Below, in pieces: positions 13,961 through 25,448 of a stretch of DNA of 64,000 nt (the first letter of the stretch is position 1; each line of letters starts with the position of its first letter). Origin of the DNA: Blumeriella jaapii (Eukaryota; Ascomycota; Leotiomycetes; Helotiales; Drepanopezizaceae); contig VWND01000012.1 of assembly GCA_009599575.1 (NCBI GenBank), forward strand, positions 496,001 through 560,000. The letters are read 5' to 3'. Below the pieces are notes generated by a model that saw only the letters and a program-made list of their open reading frames with translations, was not told the origin of the DNA and searched no databases. Both the position numbers and the translations under genes were made by a program.

Positions 13961-14020
13961 GTGATTCTATTTATAACCGAAAAGGAGAAAAGTATTTATA
14001 AAATTATTTACTAATTGTTT

Positions 14021-17000
14021 TACTGTTTTTATTGTTTATTGTTTTTTTTTTATTATATATTATTTTATTGTTTTTATTTTGCTTGCTTATATACAATCTA
14101 ATCGTTTTGTTTTATATATATTATTTATTTTTAAGATTTTTTTTTATATTATTTAAAACATTTATTATATTTTTTTTTATTTAATTGTATTTTTGTTTAT
14201 TAAAACAAAAGCTTTGTATATATTTAAGTCGCATATTTGATATATTTATATTGCTCGCATATTTTACGAAAACTATTTTTTATATATTTTATTATTTGCT
14301 ACGTTTTGTATTATTTACTTTTTTCGTTGTTTTAAACGGGTGCCTATCTGAATAATTATAATTTATTAAAAAAACAATATGCGAATTTCCGTGGCTTTTA
14401 AATACAAATATTTTACAATTTCCGTTTTTTTTTTTAATTACTTTTTAATAAATATAATATATTTTTTTAATTAAAAAACTTATCGATATTATATCGTTTT
14501 TTAAGCAAAGCGTTGCTAAATCTAGCAAATTTATTTTTAATTTATTTTAAAACGGAATTATTATACGTAATTTTTTCGAATTTAAGCAAATATATAATAC
14601 CGCTATTTTAAATTAATAAACAGCTTTCGTAAAAATATTTATAAAGCAATTCGATATAATAATTAAAAACGTTAACGAATTTTTATTCGATTACGAAAGC
14701 TTTATTAAAATTAAATTCGTTCGTAAAAGTTTTAATTACGATAAATTCTTGCTGAATTACGATAACGTTTTAAAAGCTTTCGCCGGAATAAAAAAAGCTC
14801 GAAATAATAAAAAAAAAATAACAGACCGAATATTACGCTTTTTGCTAAATTAACGAGAAAAATATTTAAAAATACGTTTTTAGCAAAATCACCGGTATTA
14901 TTTTATTTCGGCATTTCGCTCGCTTTTTCGAAACTATTACTTTTATTAAAAAAAAAGTTTGAATATTAAACGCTTATATTTTTAAAACGTAAGTTTTAAA
15001 AGCTAACAATTTAAAAATCCGCAAATTTACAAATTTTTTTACAGCTGTTTGCAAATTAATCGACGACGCTATGCAATCGCTAAAAAAAGTTTTAATCGGT
15101 TGCGAAATCCTAAATCTGACTTTTTTTTAAAGCAAAAGATTAAGCGTCGCTAAATGCGGCATTTTTATATCGAAAAAAAAAAACGACGCTATTCCGATAT
15201 TTTAAATTTACGACGACGAAAAAAACGAAAAAGCTAATATTATTTTCGTTTAATTCGAAAAAATATACGCGATAGCAATTAATATTTTTAAAACAGCTAA
15301 AATAATTCAGCGATTTTTATTTTTAATTATCGAAAACGAATCCGAAAACGAAATCAAAAGCGTAATAGCAAATAACCGCTTATTCGAATATAAAAAATTT
15401 ATTATATTTATAAAAACGATTCCGAAAAAAATAAAAACAAAAAATATAAAAAAGCGCGCCGATATTTCCGAAATTTTTTTTGTTCGGAAAAAAAAATTAT
15501 TCGCATCGCTAGCAGAAAAGGCATCGCGAATAAAAACAGCCGGAAATCGACGCCGAGCTATAAACTTTAAATTAATTAATAAAAAACGCGACGATTTTAC
15601 GAAATCAAATTTAAAAAACGCCGGTATTTCGAAAAGGAAAAATTTAAACGATTTTAAATTTGATTTTTCGAAACTGAATATACAAATATTAGAAACGTTT
15701 GCTGCATTTAAAAACGTTGTATCGCTACCGTTAATATTTTAGATTTTAATAAAAGCATTTAAAATTTCGATTATTATACGATTCGATCGAAAAAATTTAA
15801 AAAAAAATATCGAAATTATCGCGGAAAAAATTACGCAAAAAATATAAAATCAAATTATTTTATTTAAAAACCTCGCTTTCGACGACGAAACGATCTAAAA
15901 GTTTTACTTCGATATTTTTATATAAAAATCAAATAAATCCGTTAGCTTTTTTTTTTTTGCTTCGAACGAAAACTAAATTAAGCTTTTTTCGGAAAATTGC
16001 AAATATAATACGCCGAAACAAATAAAAAAAACTTTTGAAAACGGTAATCCGTTTTTATTCGAGCTTTCTTTCGCTAAAAAACTCCGATTTTTTAATTTCG
16101 TTTTTACAAATAACGTTAATACTAAAAAAAACGGCAAGTTTTGCTATTTTTACGTGCGTTATTACGCGGCGTATTGCGATTTAATTATAAAAAAAATCGA
16201 CGTTATCGATTTTGCTAATCGATTCGCTATTATTAAAAATTCGGATTACGACGTATTCGAAATTAATTTTAATAATTAATTTATATTTCGACGAAAAACT
16301 GCGAAAATTATTTAAATACGTATTAAAATTTATTTAAGCTACGTAAATTTTAAAACAAATCCTAAAGTTTTTAACGCGATTATAAAGCTCGATTAAAACG
16401 TAAAAAAATAAAAGCAACGAATATTTTTAAAAACCGATTTTTTTGGCTTTTCGACCGAAAATATATTTTAAAATTTATTTAAACTAAGCTGCGAATTCGT
16501 TAATTACGTAAGATTTTATAACGGAGAAAACAAGCTATTATTGCATTTTATAAAAAAAAAAAAAATTATATATAAATATTATTTCCGATTAATTAAAATC
16601 TAAAAAGCGCTTACAGCTTTTCGCCAATATATTTTATAATTTTATTTAATAAACTTTTAAAATGCATTCCGGCTTTTATTTCGCTGTTTTAATTATTCGG
16701 AACTTTGGAAACTGCCGCTTCGTAGCATATTTTAACGTTTCGATCGCTTTAAGTTTCGCTGGCTTCGATCGTATTATAATTATAAAATTCGATATCGCCG
16801 ATTTTTAAAAAAAAAAAAAAATCGAAAATCTTACCGACGCTATTTTTAATTATTACGTTTTGTTTGCATTCGTATATAATTCGGAAATAATCGAAGTTTA
16901 TTTATAATTATACCACGACGCTAAGCTAACTAAAACCATTCAAAAAGGCCCAGTTTTCTTGTATTTTAGCGCGTTTAAAGCAATGGCTTCGGCTATTTTA

Positions 17001-17842
17001 TCGGATTACGAAACCGAAAATTACGAAATAAAAAATAAAATAATTTCTATTAGTTTTTCGATTAAGCAAAAAGTTTTCGTTAGATTTAGAATTTAAAAAA
17101 CCGACGGCGCGATGCTAGTTTATTCGAATAATTATACGGCGCAAAAATATAAAAACCATTTCGAAAACGACAATTCGATAAGCAATTTAATATTGTTTAT
17201 ATTACGGCGAAAACAATTATAGCATTTTCGATGGTTTCGATTGCAAACGATTATTTCCGAACCATTTCGTAAAATAATTTTTTTTACAGGTTTTAAAGCT
17301 TTTTCAGAAATATTCGTCGGTAAATAATCGTAATCCGATCTATCGGTTTTACGCGAAGCAAAAGCGTTAATTGGTTTTAATTATAACGAACTAATCGATT
17401 ATTTTTACGATTTTAATATAAAACTTTTCAGCGCTTTTTGCAAAGCGTAAAATCACGTTTAAAAGCTAAAATTTAATATCTACGGAAAAAAGTCGTGGAA
17501 AATATTCGTCGCGGCGATATTTAATAATATTATCGACGAAAAAGCTATTAAAACGTTCGTAGGTTTAAACGATATTTCGATTAATATTTTATCGAATTAC
17601 TTTTTAAAAAAGCAAAATAAACAAAATGATTTAAACGATAAGCGAAACGCTACTTTTTCGCAAAAGCTAATAGCAAAAAGGCCAAAAACGGATTAAAAAA
17701 CCGAAAAAGTATAAAATTAAAAAGTTCGATTTTTAATAAATTGGTTTTTAAATTATATAAAATAAACTAAATTGCATTTATTAAAATTATGTTTTTTTTT
17801 GGTCGTAATCAAAAACGATTACGTATATTATTTAGGACAGAA
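14021..17842 (+). other. Unrecognised RIP-mutated element
   Basis: No repeat partner is visible inside the window. A plus-strand frame with few stops can be followed at about 14,560-14,900 and again at 15,870-16,700, including KNGKFCYFYVRYYAAYCDLI and NYVRFYNGENKLLLHF. This implies a former protein-coding gene, probably of a repeated element because it has been mutated in the same way as its neighbours. I do not recognise the protein. The interval from 14,020 to 14,450 is nearly pure AT with no coding signal. Confidence 0.45.
15499..15531 (+). repeat. 33-bp hairpin-like repeat in a different context
   Basis: The ends are ATTCGCA and CGCGAAT, 19 nt apart. The core differs from the gypsy-borne copies. 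The host sequence is the unrecognised element, not a gypsy copy, so this is an independent location. Confidence 0.6.
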
Positions 17843-18109
17843 TATAAAACGGTAATATTTTGTATTAATAGAAATTAATAATTTTAGCTATGGTCGAGGC
17901 ATAGACCCTTTCGAAACTTTTTGTTATTAACTATTTTCAACAGGTATAAAAGCAAAGCACCCTTTTAAATAATATTATAAGCACGCAGTTTAATTTATAC
18001 TTTTTTTTTTTTTTTTTTTTCTTTCTTCAGTCTATTCTAGGGATTCCCTAGACTATCTTATCCACCGACATGTGGCCGTATTAGTCTGGTTTTCCTACCT
18101 ACTTTTACA
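17843..18109 (-). mobile_element. 267-bp LTR-like element, copy 2
   Basis: This is the reverse complement of 6,939-7,205 with the same length. It ends in TGTAAAAG (on the minus strand, at 18,109) and TTTTATA (RIP-changed TTTTACA, at 17,843). It contains a homopolymer run at about 18,002-18,020. It abuts direct repeat A with no gap, whereas the equivalent point of repeat B has no such element. That suggests insertion at, or recombination to, this boundary. No target duplication is visible. Confidence 0.5.
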
Positions 18110-18896
18110 GTAAACGCTTTAGTATTTTATCGCGAAAAACGTTTCGAAGCTGTTTATTAATTTGTATTTAAGCGTTCGTTGCGAAAATAAAAAATCGCAG
18201 ATAAAATCGCTAAAAGTCGTTATACGTATTTATTATAAGCATTTTAAATTCGTTTTCGGCTTTTTAAACGTTTGAAAAATCGGCCAGAAAATCGGCGATT
18301 TTTTTTATTAATTTTTCGGAAAATATAAAATCGGAACGATTTAAAATACGCGGAATAAAAAACTTTTTTGCTACGCTTTCGATTTAATCGAATATATAAT
18401 TTTTACGAAATCGATCGTTAACGAAATAATCGTAATAAAATTCGAAATTATCGAAAACTTTAGTTTTTTAATAGCGTGTTTTGTAATTTTTATTATTATT
18501 TAGTTTAAATTCAAAATTCGAAACGCGTTTTATACGAGCTAGTCGAAAATCAGTAGATAAATAGGAATTATAACGTTTAAAAAGCGCGCTAAAATTTTGG
18601 CCGTTATAAAAAAATTTAAAAAAAGTTCGCGAAAAGCGTGAAAATTAATTTGCAGCGTTTATTAATTAAAATAAAACGTTGCGAAAAAAAAAAAAGCAGC
18701 AGATTCGCGATTAGCAAAAGCACGTTCGATAGATTTTATTAAACGCTTTGATTAACAAATTTGTCGCAATCGTATAATTTTTAAAAATTATCGTTCACGC
18801 TTTTGCGCTTTTTTCAATTGATTTTGCAAAAGTCTTAACTAAACGTTTTCAGCGCTAGGCTGCGAAAAAGTGGCAGGCGAAATAATTAGCGCTTTG

Positions 18897-18928
<32 letters not shown>

Positions 18929-19452
18929 CTCGGAAAAAAAATTGTTTTTTTAAAAAAAAAAGCTTTTGAAAAAAGCTGCTTTTTTGCTGATTAAAAAAAA
19001 ATTAAAATATAATAGCAAAAGCTAAAAAGCTTTGCTGAAAAAAAGATCGTTAAACAAAAGCTATTTTTCGCGAAATGCGAAAATAAGCCTTTTTACGACC
19101 GGTCGATCATTTTGGTATAATCCGTAAAAAATTCGAAAAAAAAAATAGTTTACGCCGTCGCCAGTATAAAAAAAAAGTTATTAATAATATAACGATCTAA
19201 TTAATCGAAAAGCTAGGAAATTAATCAATTAATCGCCGTATTTATATAATATAAAACGAGCCTTTGGTTTTATAACAAAAATATTCATTTAGAATTAATA
19301 ATTGCAAAAAGCAAAAATTGCTAAAAAAAAAAAGGCTTATATATATAAATAATTTCCACAGTTGATAAAAAGACCCATCAGGAGACCAGGAAGCTTGCAG
19401 CTACACGTAGTTGCTGGGATGACACGAGGGGCCAAAAGAGTGAGTCGTTACA
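18110..19452 (+). repeat. 1.34-kb direct repeat A
   Basis: It is collinear with 25,449-26,787 from GTAAACGCTTT to GAGTGAGTCGTTA. Where the two differ, this copy mostly has A or T and the other has G or C, so it has been mutated more. A TATATATAAAT box about 100 bp before the end, followed by a normal-composition stretch, resembles the U3/R part of an LTR, but the termini are not TG..CA. It may be an LTR, a truncated element end or a duplicated flank. Confidence 0.6.
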
Positions 19453-19455
19453 AAC

Positions 19456-21000
19456 AGTATATACCACGGAACGTAGCCGCTGTATTACTACAATCCGAAA
19501 CGGCTAATAACGAGCTAGCAGAACCGATTTACAAAACTATTTTTAAATTGCAAAGATCTGATTCTTTTGTATTACAAAAAACGTACGAGTCGGCTTCGCA
19601 AAGCAGTCGAGCCGGGTCCGAAAAACACTGGCGTATAGGCCAAAATAAATTACTACGTTACAAAAAACGTACGTATATTCCGAATAAAAGCGCTATTAAA
19701 AGCGAAATATTAAAAATTAATTACGACGATCCGACCGCCGGCCATTAAAGCTTTCGGCGAACGCTAAAACTGGTCGAAAAAAAAGTATTTTTGGCCTGGT
19801 TTACGAGGCGACGTAAAGCGTTACGTTAATACGTGTGGAAAGTGCTAAAAAGGCAAACTTAAAAAACACCGATCTTATAGCGAATTAGCTTTTTTTTCGA
19901 TTTTTACGAAATCTTAGGAAAAAATAATTATAGATTTTATTACGAATTTACTTTTTAACAAAAAACGAAATCGTATTTACGATTCGATATTCGTTATAAT
20001 AAACCGATATACGAAGCTGTCGAAATATATACCGATATAAAAAACGATTTCAGTTTTAAATTTGGCTAAGATATTTATATAATACGTTTACAAAAATTTT
20101 GGCTATTTTAAAAGAATTATTACAAACAAAAAGTCAGTTTTTACTAATAAATTCTGGTTTTCAGTAATATTTTATTTATAAATACGACGTCGATTAAATA
20201 TCGTTTTTTATTTTTAGACCGATGGCCAAACGAAACGTTAAAATTAAATTTTAAAATTTTATTTTCGCACGTACTGCGATTATCGACAAAACGATTGGGC
20301 TACGAAGCTTGCTTTAGCCGAGTTTACGTATAATAATTCGATATACGCTTTTACGAATTTTATTTTTTTTCGCATATTATAGGGCTTTTATTCAGAATTT
20401 AGCAGCAACGTCGAAAACGACGTTGTAAAAAAAAAAATACCGTTAGCGGAAAAACGAATTAGAATATTACAAAAAAAAAAAAAATATTTAATAAAAAGCT
20501 AAAAAAAGCTAATGCGAATTACAAAAGGTTTTACGACGCTAAACATAAAAAAACTAAATTTTAAATAAGCGATAAAATATTATTATCGATTAAAAACTTT
20601 CGATAGCTGCGACTTTTTCGAAAGCTTTTAAATAAATATTTAAAATCTTTTAAAATTAAGCGAATTATATATAAGCACGGCCAAGCTTACCAATTCGAGC
20701 TTTTTTTTTAATATCGTATTTACGATATTTTTTACGTTTTTTTATTAGAATTTTAGCAGAATCGAAACGATATCGAACCGAAAAATAATATAATAAAATT
20801 CCAAAAACCCGAAAAATATAAAATCAAATTAATACAAGCTTATAAAAATACAAAAAAAGGCCGATATTATTTAATACGATAAAAAAGCTATTTATTAAAC
20901 GAAAATTTCTAAAAGCCAGAAAATCATTTTACGAACGCAAAAAAAATTATAAAAAAATACTTAAAAAATACGATAAATAATAGCAACGGAGCAGTAACGA
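19456..21000 (+). pseudogene. Second Ty3/gypsy family: integrase half
   Basis: A 128-codon open frame (19,362-19,748) starts inside direct repeat A and ends in YIPNKSAIKSEILKI and DDPTAGH, the linker into the integrase zinc-binding domain. It continues with stops through KRYVNTCGKC (the CxxC of the HHCC finger), the SWEKITMDFITNLPF-like start of the integrase core, and RNRIYDSIFVII. The upstream protease-RT part is missing on this strand and appears on the minus strand at 22,660-24,880, so the element has been split and inverted. Confidence 0.65.
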
Positions 21001-21918
21001 ATGCGCGCCGTAAAAGCAAAAAAAAAAAAAAAAAAAAAATATTTAAAAAACTTCAGAACCGCCGCTAAGCCAATTTATTTTTATTATCGTTATTTTTTTT
21101 TTTTTTTTCATCGCTATTTTTTTTAAATTCAAAAGCAGCGGCAGGCTTAAAAAAAATTAATATTAAACGAATTCGCAAAATATTCGATTTATTTCAATTA
21201 AGGTTTTTACGATAGCCGTAATCGAATTTTAAATTGCAATTACGATATTTTCGTAAAAATCCAAAATTTAATTTAATTGGTTAAAATAAATCCGAGCGAC
21301 GTTTTCGAAACGTCGAAAAATACGTTTTATATTAGCGTCGTTAAATAAAAAAGCCGGCGCAGCCAAAGTTTTCAAAACAGCAGCAGCCGCCAAACCGGCA
21401 AAAACGGACGTAGCAGCAGCAGCGGCAGCGGCAGTTCGAGCCGCGGCGCGATTCGTACGATTTTCGATTATTATAAAAGCCGAAGCGTTATTTTTTTTAA
21501 ACGATTTATATAAACGTCGTAAATAATAAAATCGATAAAAGTTTTAGCAAAAGCTTTAGTTTCGGCAATAAAAAAAAAAAAAGCGGCAGCGGCGGTAGCA
21601 GCATCGAAACAATTTATAAAATCGTTAAAATCCGCGAAAAAAGTTTGCGCTTCGATAGCGCGTGCGATAGAAATTTATAACTAATTAAAAACGAATTCGA
21701 ATAAAAATTTAAAAAATTTACAAAAAAACATTAAGTATACGAAGTTTTACAGCGGTTGTATTTTACGCTAAAAAGCTCGAAAACGCAAAAAAGCAAAAAG
21801 GCCGCTATAATACTTTCGTATAAAATCAAACGAATATACCGAAAGCAGATAAAAATCAAAAGCATTTGAAAGTTCGCGGCGAACGCGGCGAAAAACAATT
21901 AATTAAAAAAAAAAAAAA

Positions 21919-21970
<52 letters not shown>

Positions 21971-22476
21971 AAGCAGAAAAAAATAGCGGCTATTTTAAAA
22001 AAAAAAGGTTTTTTCAAACGAAAATACAAGCGCTACCGAAAACAAAAAAAACAAAATAGCAAAATAATTATAATTTACGACCAAAAGCGGAAAAAAAAAC
22101 AATTATAATTTACGACCGAAAGCGAAAAAAACCCGTACGTTATTTCGAAAGCGTAACGCATATTATATACGAAAGCATACGTACAAAAAAAATCAATCGC
22201 TTTTAAAAACCAAAAGCTTAAAAAAAAAAATAATATTAGAAATCAATATCACGTATATAAATCAAATAATCCGCTAAAAACCTTTTGCTTTTTATTAATT
22301 TTCGAATAATATTTTCTGCGGATAGGCCGTAAAAGCCGGATAATATTATAAAAGCTGAAAATAATATTTAAATAAAACATTTTATAAAAATAATTGCTAA
22401 AAAAAAACCAATTATTAAAATTATATTAAAAAAAATTAAAAAAAAAGTCGGAATAAGGGCTGGAAAAGCATATTAA
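21001..22476. other. Low-complexity stretch with a Ser/Gly-codon island
   Basis: This holds A-runs, one of about 40 bases at 21,923-21,967, and T-runs. It also has a GC-rich patch at about 21,340-21,620 with CAG/GGC-type triplets that would encode Ser/Gly/Arg-rich sequence on the plus strand. No conserved domain is recognised. It could be the tail of the integrase-half polyprotein or part of a gag. Confidence 0.4.
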
Positions 22477-22655
22477 ATAAAATTCGCCTGGTTTCCTGGG
22501 AAATACTTTTTTCGAGGGCTCCATTCTTCCTTTTGTATTTATACACGCCTTCTATTAGAAATGTAAAAGGTAGAAATCAGTCTGACTGATCATCACCCAA
22601 CCTTATTTGAGTTCTATTATCTGAACTAGTGTTTCCCTGCCTTTCAATTTTTACA
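22477..22655 (-). mobile_element. LTR-like 5' fragment
   Basis: Read on the minus strand it starts TGTAAAA at 22,655. It contains a clear TATA box (GTATAAATAC, near 22,540) about 110 bp in, and has normal base composition. That is the architecture of an LTR U3 region. It directly adjoins the truncated RNase H end at about 22,660. The right-hand end is undefined and no second copy is in the window. Confidence 0.35.
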
Positions 22656-22659
22656 ACGA

Positions 22660-24000
22660 CGTAGTTTAGCTTTTGCGGAAGCTATGGTTTTGCTAAAATA
22701 AGCGATTGGAAGCCAGTCGTCGTTATAAAGTTGCGAAAGCATAAAAGCTATTACGCCGTCGGAAGCGTCAGTTTTTAATATGCAAGGAAGGTCTTGCCTG
22801 TAATATTATAAAACTGGTGCAGTAATAAAAGCTAGTATAAAAAGGTCGAAACTTTTTTAATATTTAAAAGTGAAATTAAAAAAAACGTTAGCTTTGGTTA
22901 AATAAACTAAAGGTTTTGCAATTATACCGTAGTTTCGAATAAAACGTCGGTAAAAGTTACAAAAACTAAAAAAGCTTTGTATACTTTTTATAATAATAAA
23001 AGGCTTTTAATAGGCGATTACGAAGACTTTTTTTAAGTTTATTTTTAAGCTTTTAATGGAAATAATAAAGCTTAGGTAACGGGTTCGAATAACGTTGAAT
23101 TTAGATTTTCGAATATCGGCCTGTAATTCAGCGTTAGCGAGCTTTTGAAGCATTTTGCGAACGTGTATAGCGTATTTTAAAAGGTCGGACGAATAAATAA
23201 AAATATTATTTAAATATGCAATACAAAAATCGTTTAAATAATCGAAAAAAAACGTCGTTTATATAGCGTTGGTAAATTGCGGGTTTATTAATAAGGCCAA
23301 AAAATAGTATTTTGCATTTATAAGCGTCGTAACGCGTACGAAACGTCGTTAGTTTTTTACTGGCGGGGTTTATTCGAATTTTATAAAAAGTTTAACGAAT
23401 ATCGAGCTTTGTAAAAATTCGCGTTTTCGAAAGACGAGCAAAGGTTTTATCGATAAAAAAAAGAAAATAGCGATTTTTACGAATAACGTTATTAAAAGTT
23501 CGATAATCGATACAAAAACGTAGTAAACCGTCGGGTTTTTAGCGAAAAGCATTAAAACAGCGAAAAAAGCGGTAAAAGATTCGATAAAGCTTTTGTTAAG
23601 ATTATTTTGCAAATAAATTTTAATAATTTCGAGTTTTAAAATCGATATTTTATATAAAAAAGTGTATTTCAGCTTTTTTTTATTTATAATAAATTCGATT
23701 TTATAATCGTAGGGCCGGTAAAAGGCTAGCTCGTTACTGGCGGTTTTAAAAAACACGTGTTCGAGGTTTTTGTATTCCGAAGGAAAAAATTCGAAAAAAA
23801 GTTTATTCGAAGTTAGTTTTGTTAAATTAATTAAAAAAGTCGAAATCGATATTTTATTGGTTTTAAAACGTTTAAAAAGATTATGAAATTGGGTTTTAAA
23901 AAAAGTGTTATACGTGAGATCGTTTAGTATTTTGTCGATTTCGTATAAAAAGGTTAAAAACATTTTAATTGCTTTTTTTTTGAAAATCAGTTTGAAAGCG
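22660..24000 (-). pseudogene. Second Ty3/gypsy family: RT and RNase H half
   Basis: A 197-codon frame without stops (23,963-23,370) is the longest surviving retroelement frame here. It contains EYKNLEHVFFKTASNELAFY, then RPYDYKIEF, the usual entry into the RT domain (family: ASxxLPPHRPYDHxIxL), followed by a finger/palm segment ending ELLITLFVKIAIF. Stops and shifts follow. At about 22,820-22,690 the frame reads LKTDASDGVIAFMLSQ and WLPIAYFSKTIASA, a classic Ty3 RNase H start. It stops abruptly at 22,660 next to the LTR-like fragment. Confidence 0.7.
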
Positions 24001-24274
24001 TGCGCAATGATTTGGCAGATGGAAATTGGGTAAGCAATAGATTAAGGAATTCGTTTTCGAATTGGTCGTTTGAAAAATTTAAAAAATAATTTGTTTAAAT
24101 TATCGATTATATTAAATTGAAAAGCTATCGCGGCGAAGGTTTTTTTTTCGCTTTTTGGTATAATTGTTTTTTGTAAAACGAGAAAGCTGTTTTGACGAAA
24201 AAAAAAAAGAAAAAAAAAATAATAGAAAAAGAATCGGCAGCTTAGGAAAATGGTGTAATTTTTTATATTATTTT

Positions 24275-24307
24275 ATTAGCGTCGTTATCGAAATTGGCAC
24301 CGCGAAT
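24275..24307 (+). repeat. 33-bp hairpin-like repeat (decayed left end)
   Basis: The right end is a perfect CGCGAAT. The left end is ATTAGCG with one substitution. The core TCGAAATTGGCAC resembles the others. It lies between the RT and protease remnants of the second gypsy family, a third independent context. Confidence 0.5.
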
Positions 24308-24689
24308 AAAATTCGATTTTTTCGCGCTTCGCACAGCGTCGTAAGCCTGTTATAATTGGTTAAGGTTTTTGTTACGTTTTACAGCGTCGTTTTAATAGCG
24401 AGATTAAATTTTTCGGAAATGCAAATAAAAGATTTTAATACAACGAGCGTAAAAGGCTATGAAGGGGTAAGATTTCGGTTAATAAAACTTGCGTTTATTA
24501 CAGTTTAATAGAATTTGATGTTCGGCCAATTAAGCTTTTTTTAAAATTATATTATAATTTCCGAGATTAATAATTAAAAAAAAAGTAAACGATTATATTC
24601 GATTATTAATAATAAAATTGAAAAGCGTAAAATATATAATTAAATGGCTACGAGTTTTATTATATTTTTTTATAAAAAAAAAAGCCGGG

Positions 24690-25440
24690 AGGGATTAAAT
24701 CAAAAGTTTTAAAAAGAAAAAAAAGGATTTAATTAGCGCCGAATCGATTAACGTATAACCGTTCGCTTTAAAATCGGCGAGCGCTTTTATTTTGTACGAA
24801 AAGTTATTTTTGATAAATATAACGGGAATTGTTAATAAATCGCTATTAAAAAGCTTTCGAACGTTAAAATAACGCATATCGCGTAATACGCTTAAAAAAA
24901 AATTTTGCTTAAGTCTAAGCGTTTTTCCGATTGGCGGAAAAGCTTTTAATTTTCTTATATGCGTTTTGAAAATCGTTTGAAAAAAGGTTTTCGTTTTTAT
25001 TATTATTATTAAAAGGCGAATTTTCGGCCGGTTCGATTTCGTTTATATTTATTAGCTTAGAAGGGCCTTTGGATGGAACCGAGGATCGGCCCGTAGAAAG
25101 TCGTATAAATTGGCTTCGAATTTTCTGATATAAAATAGAAAACGAGCGTTGTCGTTGGTCCGATCGAAAGAAAAAAACGCCAGGGGGGGCGTTTTGGCGT
25201 GGAAAAGAAAAAAAAACAGAGGGCTGAAAAGGAGCTTGTAAAGTATTTAAACGATTTTCGTACGTACGATTTGACTCGTAATACGTTTTGGTTAAGGATT
25301 TACTATTTTAATAAATAATAAATTTGGTTAAAAAGCGATTCGCGTATAAAATTCGTTTAGTTAATTAATTTTGTTTTTTTTTAACGAACGGCGGTAAGCT
25401 AATTTTTAAAAGTTGTTATACGCGTTTATTTCAAATGCAG
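24690..25440 (-). pseudogene. Second Ty3/gypsy family: protease and upstream remnant
   Basis: The minus-strand frame 24,877-24,695 reads IKALADFKANGYTLIDSAL, matching the LVDSGAxGxxLID active-site loop of gypsy proteases with the catalytic D kept and S-G replaced by F-K. The sequence from 24,880 to 25,440 upstream on this strand would be gag. It is AT-rich and shows no clear motif. Confidence 0.5.
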
Positions 25441-25448
25441 CTTTTTTC

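Larger units (their letters stand above)
7207..14020 (+). mobile_element. Degenerate Ty3/gypsy retrotransposon, right copy
   Basis: The four polyprotein regions occur in the canonical Ty3/gypsy order gag-PR-RT-RNase H-IN on the plus strand, about 5.7 kb from 8,300 to 13,960. The 5' part (7,207-8,300) mirrors the left copy and holds no recognised domain. The reading frame is broken throughout by TAA/TAG stops of RIP type and by single-base shifts, so the element cannot be autonomous. No 3' LTR is recognisable at 13,960-14,300, which suggests truncation or loss. Confidence 0.8.
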
